Origin: Cryptomeria japonica
Taxonomy: Eukaryota; Streptophyta; Pinopsida; Cupressales; Cupressaceae
Assembly (NCBI RefSeq): GCF_030272615.1
Contig: NC_081407.1
Span: 374,591,018 to 374,655,017 of the forward strand
Reading direction: 5' to 3'
Length of the DNA stretch: 64,000 nt
Shown here: positions 56,726 through 64,000 of the stretch, piece after piece
How positions within the stretch are numbered: position 1 is the first letter of the stretch
Layout of the letters: each line of letters begins with the position of its first letter
Made by a program: the position numbers and the translations under genes
Notes under the pieces: generated by a model
What the model saw: only the letters and a program-made list of their open reading frames with translations
The model's database searches: none
What the model was told of the DNA's origin: nothing

Positions 56726-58367
56726 ACTGAGCAAGTTTGGTGAATCACATGGAAAGTTTGAGACAGCATTTAGAGCATTTGTGTCTGGAAAGCAGAAGTA
56801 TGATTCTGAAGAATGTAAAATATCCAGATATGATAGAGAGAGAAGAGAGACGGAAGAGAAAGAAATAGAATTGGATGAGCTTGAAGCATTGATTTCTTGG
56901 AGATTGCCTAAAGGAGCTAGTAAGTATGATGGAAAATTGCCTCTTAAATGTTTCTCTTGCAATAAGATAGGACATTTTACTTCTAGGTGCCCAGAGAGAA
57001 TGTCTAAATATGAGAGGCATGATAAATTTTATAAGCATGATAGGAATGATAGATATGAGAAGAATGAGAAGTATGATAAACCTTACAAGCCTAACTGGAA
57101 CTATAAACATCAGAAGAACTGTTATTATGTTGTTGATGAAGGTGTTATAGATGAAGAATCAGAAGGAGATGAAATTGTGTTTATTGTTATTAAAGAAGAT
57201 GGACCGGTGCCTTTTGATTCCACAACCTGCAGTATTGAGGAGAAAGCTTTAGCTGCTAAAGTTGAAGAGAAAGATGAATGGGAGATTGACAGTGGTTGTT
57301 CACATCATATGATCGGTGATAAAAGAAAATTTGTGAATATGGAGAAGTATGATGGTGGAATAGTAAGATTTGGAGATGACAAACCCTGTGTGGTCCATGG
57401 TAGAGGTTCTATTTCCTTTGATGGTAAGCATAACACTGATGATGTCTTGTATGTTGAAGGTTTGAAGCATAATCTTTTAAGTGTTGGACAGATGGTTGAA
57501 AAAAGTTATGATTTGCAATTCAAGAATGGAAAATGCAAGATCCTAAATGCCTTTGGTATAGAGATTGCATTAGGAACTAAGACTGAAGGTGTTATCTTTC
57601 ATTTGAATGTCGGTGAGAAAAGTTGCTTGATTTCTCAGATTGATGAAAGTTGGTTATGGCATAGGAGAATGTGTCATGTTGATTTTGACTCAATGATTAA
57701 GATCAGTTCCACTCAAGTTGTTAGAGATTTGCCTAAAATTGTTAAGCCTATTAATCTGGTATGCAAGGAATGTCAAATGGGAAAGCAAACAAGAATTTCT
57801 TTCAAGAGTAAGCAATATACATCTGATGGATTGTTGGATCTTGTGCATACTGACCTATGTAGACCTACAAGTGTAAGAAGTGTGAAGGGTGACAGATATT
57901 TCGTGTTACTGATTGATGATTATTCCAGGATGATGTGGGTTGCCTTTTTGAGGGAAAAGTCAAAAGCATTGGAAAAATTCAAGATATTCAAAGCAAAGGT
58001 TCAGACTGAGACGGGATTGAAGCTAAAATGTTTAAGATCTGACAGAGAAGGAGAATTTTTCTCCAGTGAGTTTGACTCATTCTGTGAGAAGCATGGAATT
58101 TTAAGACAATTATCTACTCCTAGAACCCCACAGCACAATGGAGTTGTTGAAAGGAAGAATAGAACTATCTTGGATGCTACAAGGACTATATTGATTGAAG
58201 GGAATGTTCTGAAGATCTATTGGAGAGAAGTTGTTAGCACTGTTGTTTACACATTCAACCGAGTGCATATAAAAGGTGATTCTGGTAAGACTCCTTATGA
58301 GATATGGTTTGGTCATGTTCCTACTGTGAGATATTTCAAAATTTTTGGAAGCAAGTGTTATATCTAG
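56697..58367 (+). pseudogene. Zinc knuckle, protease, pre-integrase and integrase (element H)
   Basis: An uninterrupted frame of 556 codons. CCHC knuckle CFSCNKIGHFTSRC from residue 85; a Lys/Tyr/His/Asp-rich stretch; an acidic linker DEGVIDEESEGDE; protease active site DSGCSHHM with Asp at residue 198; YVEGLKHNLLSVGQM. Integrase zinc domain WHRRMCHVDFD with CKECQMGK; core HTDLCRP, LIDDYSRMMWV and PQHNGVVERKNRT, so the two Asp and the Glu are intact. It stops at TAG 58365-58367, where the usual text would run on through GKFDARSDE..FLGYS. One residue, Arg for Gly in DLCRP, is unusual. Confidence 0.93.
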
Positions 58368-59373
58368 AGGGATGAGGGTATAGGAAAGTTTGATGCAAGA
58401 AGTGATGAAGAAAATTTCTTGGGATATTCTACAAAGATCAAAGCCTACCGATGCTAAAATAAGAGACTGGCAAAGATAGTAGAAAGTGCAAATGTGAAGG
58501 TCGATGAGAACTGTGGAAAAGAAATCAAAGCATGTAGATATGATGATCAGAATGTTATTTTAGTGCAAACTCAGACAGAAGAAATGAAGCAAAATCGTCC
58601 GGTAGAGATAGTTAATCCGGATATTGTTGTCATCGATGAAGAGGTGCAGGAACCTAAAAAATCATAATAATCAAAAGACTCTGAGGTATGTAAGATTGAA
58701 TCATTCTGAAAATCAAATCATTGGTGATAAAAATAAAGGTATGATGACTACAAGAAGGCTAGTTGCTGAAGAGGTATGTTTAATTTCTAAAATTGAACCT
58801 AAAGATGTTGTTGAAGCCTGTAAAGATGAAAATTGGATGAAGGCTATGGAAGAAAAATTGAATCAGATTGAAAAGAATAACACATGGGAACTTGTGCCTA
58901 GACCTATAGACAAGAATGTGATTGGTACTAAATGGGTATTCAGGAACAAATTGAATGAAGTCAATGAAGTTGTCAGAAATAAAGCAAGGTTGGTATGTAA
59001 AGGATATTCACAAAAGGAAGGGATTGATTATGAGGATACTTTTTCTTTGGTAGCTAGACTTGAAGTTGTTAGACTACTGTTTGCATATGTTGCTTATAAG
59101 GATTTCAAGGTATATCAAATGGATGTCAAGTCGGCCTTTTTGAATGGTGATCTTGAGGAAGAAGTCTACATTGAACAACCTGATGGATTTTCATTATCAG
59201 ATGCTGGAGACATGGTATGCAAACTAAAAAAATCCCTTTATGGATTGAAACAAGCCCCTAGAGCCTGGTATGCTAGATTGGATAACTATTTGCTAAAATT
59301 AGGATTTAATAAAGGTATTGTTGATAGTAATCTATATTTCAAAATTGAGAATGATAATATTTTGATTGTTTAA
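58368..59373 (+). pseudogene. Copia integrase C-terminus and reverse transcriptase, N-terminal part (element H)
   Basis: After the TAG the integrase tail goes on (KFDARSDEENFLGYSTK) with more stops up to about 58700. The RT frame (from about 58680) has [90 protein letters not shown] (palm Asp), [22 protein letters not shown] and [12 protein letters not shown] at 59371-59373 comes three residues before the catalytic motif. Confidence 0.92.
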
Positions 59374-60331
59374 GTTTTTGTTGATGACATTATCCTTAGA
59401 GGAGATGATGACTTGAGTATGAAGTTTGTCGGTGATATGCAAAAAGAATTTGAGATGTCTATGATAGGAGAAATGAAATTTTTCTTAGGTTTGCAGATTT
59501 CACAGATTGGAAAAGGTATTTTTATATCTCAAGCTAAACATGTGAAATAATTACAAAAGAAGTTTGGGTTAGAATATTCTAAACTAGTTGGAACTCCTAT
59601 GGTGACTAGCTGCAAATTGTCTAAGAATGATGAATCTCTGAAAGCTAATAGACCTTGTACAGATCTATGCTTTATGGACTATTATACCTGACTCAGACTA
59701 GATGTGACATTATGCATGTCGTATGCATGGCTTCTAGATATCAAGCTGATCCGAAAGAGAGTCATATCACTGTTGTAAAGAGGATATTCAAATACTTGAA
59801 AGGGACTATGGATTATGGTTTATGGTATCCAAGGAATGAAGATTTCATGTTATGTGCTTACACTGATGCTCACTGGGTTGGTGATGTCGATGACCAGAAG
59901 AGTACCTTCGGTGGTGCATTCTTTTTGGGTAAGAAATTGGTTTCATGGGCAAGTAAGAAACAAGATTCAGTTTCCTATCTATTGTTGAAGTTGAATGCAT
60001 TGTTGCTACTAGTAATTGCACTCAGGTAGTTTGGATGAAACAAATGTTGAAGGATATCAAAGTTATCATTGATGAGCCTAGTATTGTCATATATTGTGAT
60101 AATTACAGTGCTATTAATATGTCAAAGAACCTGATGCAACATTCAAAGACTAAACATGTATCAATCAAGTATCATTTCTTGAGAGAAAAAGTCAGTGAAG
60201 AGGAAGTGAAGCTAGAATATGTGTCTACAAAGGAACAAATTGTTGATATTTTCACCAAGTATTTGCCTGCATATACATTTGGATATTTGAGAGACAGGTT
60301 AGGGGTATATATCCCTTCTGATGGGATCTAG
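59374..60331 (+). pseudogene. Copia reverse transcriptase C-terminus and RNase H (element H)
   Basis: FVDDIILRG (catalytic pair intact) follows directly, then MSMIGEMKFFLGLQI and a stop at 59548. A frameshift near 59655 leads to MYRSMLYGLLYL, RIFKYLKGTMDYGLWY, the first RNase H acid in YTDAHWVGD and KKLVSWASKKQ. Another frameshift at about 59975 separates this from VEVECIVA (Glu), IYCDNYSAI (Asp), KTKHVSIKYHFLRE and the end IVDIFTKYLP..LGV, with stop TAG at 60329-60331. Confidence 0.9.
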
Positions 60332-60480
60332 ATGCATTGAGTTGCATCAATCCGGTGGACTTCACAATCTTATCCTTTTTTACCAGATTGATGAGTTTAT
60401 GTTGCTCCTTTGATGGAGTAGTCTATAATCATGATTTATTTATCTAAGGGGGAGAGTCCGGTTTTCTATTTTGAGAACCT

Positions 60481-60639
60481 TTGTCATTAATGTCAAAGGG
60501 GGAGAGAAACCATGTGAAAAATTATCTTATCTATTGTTGGTGAGCTTAATCTTAGGGGGAGTTTGTTGGAGATGTTTTATTTCTTTGCATTGATTGTTTT
60601 TCACATCCATATGTTGTCATCAATGCCAAAGGGGGAAAT
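60481..60639 (+). promoter_or_regulatory. Paired polypurine tracts of element H
   Basis: TTGTCATTAATGTCAAAG and GGGGAGAG (60481-60505), and CAATGCCAAAGGGGGAAAT (60621-60639) touching the 3' LTR. Two more short GGGGGAG runs lie at about 60447 and 60555. Confidence 0.75.
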
Positions 60640-61940
60640 TGTTGGACATCGTTGCTGCTAGGACATATTGTTGTCATTGATGTCAACATATTCCTGTGAT
60701 TTATTGCTCTGCTTGTTGCAGATTGGTTTATTGGGAGCATGGTTTGGTATATGGAGTATTTCTAGTATCATTATATCCCTTTGCATTGGTTTCATTGATC
60801 TGGGAGCTTAATTGGTCATATCATATGATCTAATTTATAGTTTGGTTCTTCTTATCAATATTTTGCAGAGTTCAGTATTTCCTCTAGTATATTCTAATGA
60901 GATCAGATCTAGAGTTGAGATTTTGGAAAATTGTTTGGGATGTTCATGTGTATCTTCATTTTATATGGATCGTGATTTGGTGCTCCGCAAGTTATCTTTC
61001 CTCGTGACAATTGTTGTTGTTTGAGTGTTCTTGAGTTTCAGATGTTGATCGATGAATATTTGATAAGTAGTGTTGGTGCAGTTGTTATAGATGATTCTAA
61101 GGTGCAGTTGTTATAGATGATTCTAACATGCTTGTTTCATGATATGAGACCTATTTGGTGGTGTAGCATGTTGCGGTTGATCTTGGAGTTGATTCTGGTG
61201 GTTTTGCATGTTTGAGCATTTGGTTTAGGTCCATGTTATGTCATGTATATCATTATATTGGTCTGGTGGCCGATCTTTGTATCGTGTGATATAATTTTGT
61301 AATTGAGAGTTTAGGGTTTGGTCGACCTTGTTGTCAAGGTTGATGGTCGGTATATATATAGGTGGTATAGTCATGTAAATTAGGTATCAATGAAGTGTCT
61401 GTATTATCAGGGAATGGTAAAGTTGCAAACAAGTGAATACATCCTTCGGCATTGTGATTGAGAAGAGATTGAAGTGTTGTAGAGTAGACAAATGTGCTTA
61501 ACCAGAACTTTCATCAAGCATTAGCAGATGCTATTCTTTCAATTCATTTGATTCTAGATTGTTGTTTGAATATTTTGTAAGTCAGTGAGACTTCCTTGTA
61601 AGGTAGTGAACCTTCCCTGAGGGTTGTAGCCTTTTGGGTTATTATAGTTTGAGTAGTGAGCTCTAGGTAGTGAGCCTAAATGCATGTGCATTCCCCATTG
61701 TAAATATTTTCACATACTACTACAGAGTATCATCCAATTGTGGGTAGGTTCCCACCGTGGTTTTTCTCTTAACCAGGTTTTCCACATCAAAATCTTGGTG
61801 TTGTGTGTTGTGCTATCAATTTTCTTATCTTTGTCATAGCTACAGTTAATTAGATTTGCATTTGAGGTTAAGTTTGTTAATCCAGTGAAAACTGATTCAC
61901 CCCCCCCCCCTCTCAGTGTCCATCATTATTGTTGCCAACA
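60640..61940 (+). mobile_element. 3' LTR of element H
   Basis: 1301 bp, TGTTGGACATCGTTGCTG to ATTGTTGCCAACA. It is shorter than the 5' LTR because of a loss of about 150 bases near 61138, next to a 26-base tandem duplication (TGCAGTTGTTATAGATGATT.., from about 61076). Contains CCCACCGTGGTTTTTCTC (61751-61768), TTTTCCACATCAAA and GATTCACCCC..CTCTCAGT. Confidence 0.95.
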
Positions 61941-61945
61941 TGTAT

Positions 61946-62907
61946 GCATGTATGTATGTATGTATGTATGTATGTATGTATGTATGTATGTATGTATGTG
62001 TATATGTGTGTGTATACACACATATACATATACATATTTTGATATAACAACATGATAAGACATAGACCGTACAAAATTGAACGCTTGCCTTAAAACATAA
62101 TGAAAACTGGAAACCCATTTGATAATATAACAACCATAACCGTGTAGACCTTACAAACTGGATGCCTACCTTTAAAAGTCACAAAAAATAGAAACCCATT
62201 TGACAACACCCCAACGCACATTGTTTCCCTTTATTTTGGTGTGTTTACGAACACATTCTTTATCAATGATCATAAACACCATGGATGCAAATAAGAGAAC
62301 TGGCAAATGAAGGAAACCAAAGTCGAAGCACCTTTGCGAAAAAGTTAGAGACTACAAAACGAAATGAACAAACCAAAAAAAATACATATGCAAATTTCAA
62401 CGATAGCCTTAGTGAGGAGTAATTACTCACCTAGGTCAAATGGCACCAAAACCTACAAGCAACCCCCCTGTTAGATGCAAAAACTTGCAAACAACCACCA
62501 AATGGAAGTAACCTACATCAAGCATGAAATAGAAAAATGGAGAAATGTCAAACAAAACAACCTAGCATCAGTTACCTTAAATGACTACTATAAAACAAGA
62601 TCATCGATAACAATGGCATGGTGAAAAGGTGTCACAAAATACATTAAGGTCTCCATGTGCGCGAGCACCTTGGCACATAAAAATGATGGTTTTCAATCCT
62701 CAAGAAAAACACTTTTGGTTGCTAAAGTGATGAACAATCTAGAACAAGTGTGAAAGGAGGGAAAGTGGATGTGTTTAACAATGAAATAAACCATTTAGTG
62801 GTTCTTGCATTGGATATTAGGTAGTAAATGGGTCTGTGAAATACAAGGTGATACGTAGTAAATGCCCCTTGCTAGATGGAATTTAGAAGATGGTGTGGTA
62901 TTAATAT
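61946..62907. other. Gene-free host region with microsatellite and degenerate repeat
   Basis: (TGTA)n to about 62000, then TGTG/TATACACA tracts. From about 62050 to 62220 a phrase of about 75-80 bases (GTAGACC..ACAAA..TGCCT..AAACCCATTTGA..AACA) occurs twice and partly resembles 54208-54236. The remainder to 62907 shows no gene. Confidence 0.6.
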
Positions 62908-63962
62908 TGTTGGTATTTTGGATATGTTGATATGGTTTTGTCATTGATGTCAACACTTGTCAACACTTATCAGCACTTGGAGATTTGGTTATGTTCACCG
63001 GCAAGTTAGTGACTTATGCACAGTCACCGATATTTGGTTCACCGGCAGGTTATATTGTTCACCGGCACTTGGAAAGACTTGGAGACTACTTGGTTATGTC
63101 GAAGACATTGTTCGGACACTTTGTTTTGGTGTTTTGTTCATTAGTTTGATCGGGTTTGCATATTTGTTGTTATCGGCAAATAGGTCTAGGTTATGCACCG
63201 GCAGGCATATCTATTCCAGATCAGCACGGCACGTCAAGAAGATAATTAGTTATTATTGTAAATGCATTGAGCCGACATCATGCATCGGATATTGTTTCAT
63301 TTGTAATTGATTTTATTGTAATATCTTTTAGTAAGCCGGCCTACTCAATTGGTCTTAGGTTATGGTATAAATGTAAGATCTCATTTGTGAGACTGATATA
63401 GGTTTTGGGAAAAAGGATTGTAATTCGGTATATGTGATTATAAGCAGAGCTATACACGCAGACATCATTCAAGATTGAAGGAAGGTTTGAAGAAGGCATA
63501 TCAAAGCTAAACCGGTACTGAATCCAGCATATGAAGATGTTATTTTGAGCAGTACATTATCATTGGATTTAATCATCCAATTGTAGTCAATGTGACTCCC
63601 ATTTTGTGATTGAGCAGTGAGCTCTAGGCAGTTGGTCTTTCTGCATGTGCAGACTCCATATTGTACACACATAATATCTGCAGTAGTATCATATGATTGT
63701 GGGTAAGGTTTCCCACCGTGTTTTTTCCCTTACAGGGTTTCCACGTACAAATATTTGTGTTATGTGTTGTGGATGTTATTGCCTTTTTGTTTCATGCATT
63801 AATCTTTACCGGTACTGCAATTAACTAATAAATTGTCTACCGGCATAAAGTTTGGTCTACCAGTATTAAGCATTAAGTTTTGGTTAAGTTGTTTTTGGTT
63901 TAAATTTATTGGACAATTGATTCACCCCCCCCCCAACTCTCAGTTGTCTCTGGGACCTAACA
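62908..63962 (+). mobile_element. Probable solo LTR (element I)
   Basis: 1055 bp, TGTTGGTATTTTGGATATG to GGGACCTAACA. Has TTGTCATTGATGTCAA (62938-62953), CCCACCGTGTTTTTTCCC (63712-63729), TTTCCACGTACAAA and GATTCACCCCCC..CTCTCAGTT. No polypurine tract precedes and no PBS follows. Flanks AATAT and AATGC agree at three of five bases, so the duplication is weak, or one border is off. Confidence 0.75.
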
Positions 63963-64000
63963 AATGCAACTCGTCCTTTGCAAAGAGTGGTGGACTGCTT

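Larger units (their letters stand above)
54655..61940 (+). mobile_element. Element H: complete copia element
   Basis: 7286 bp, TSD TGTAT at 54650-54654 and 61941-61945. 5' LTR 54655-56081, PBS 56084-56095, gag 56138 on, protease-integrase to 58367, RT and RNase H to 60331, paired polypurine tracts, 3' LTR 60640-61940. All copia domains are present in the order protease, integrase, RT, RNase H. Several stops and frameshifts make it defective. Confidence 0.95.

Overview
This window looks like intergenic DNA from a seed plant with a very large, repeat-rich nuclear genome. A gymnosperm is plausible, but nothing in the sequence proves it. No intact host gene, tRNA, rRNA or CRISPR array is visible. 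Almost all of it is LTR retrotransposons, mostly decayed and inserted into one another; strands below are element strands.

Left part (1-19.9 kb). The window opens inside a minus-strand copia-type element whose LTR (424-1554) interrupts the gag gene of a Ty3/gypsy element (gypsy A, 1555-6623). Gypsy A encodes Gag, a degenerate protease and a proline-rich tail, with no reverse transcriptase or integrase. Next comes a long, decayed Tat/Ogre-type gypsy element (about 6.6-18.4 kb). It has an extra ORF before gag, a G-patch after the protease, RT-RNase H, a second RNase H and integrase, all broken by stops and frameshifts.

Middle (19.9-27.9 kb). Element E is a minus-strand, 5'-truncated copy of a pol-less family with copia-style LTRs. 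It is split by element D (22170-27226), a young minus-strand non-autonomous copia element with near-identical 490-bp LTRs, a perfect CATTC target duplication and a gag-protease ORF that stops being copia-like inside the pre-integrase region.

Nest (29.5-54.2 kb). Element F (TSD TAAAC) is pol-less and carries a coiled-coil and zinc-knuckle Gag plus a large ORF2 of unknown function. G (TSD TCGGT), a copia element, sits in F's 5' LTR. Gypsy B (TSD GATAG/GATTG), a second copy of the gag-protease-only family, sits in G's RT gene. A solo LTR (TSD GTGTC) sits in gypsy B. Element boundaries could be read to the base from TG..CA termini, primer binding sites, polypurine tracts and target duplications.

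Right part (54.2-64 kb). Host sequence with microsatellites, then a complete copia element H (54655-61940, TSD TGTAT) with recognisable Gag, protease, integrase, RT and RNase H, then more host sequence and a probable solo LTR (62908-63962). The host DNA around F and H appears to be a degenerate tandem repeat.

How the parts relate: G and H carry pol domains, and F, E and probably the leftmost element share their LTR motifs and PPT arrangement but lack pol, so they look like parasites of G/H-type enzymes. Gypsy A and B may depend in the same way on a Tat-like partner. The items most worth following up are the ORF2 of the F/E family, the two pol-less gypsy copies ending at the same codon, element D with its GC-rich leader, and the shared LTR motifs.
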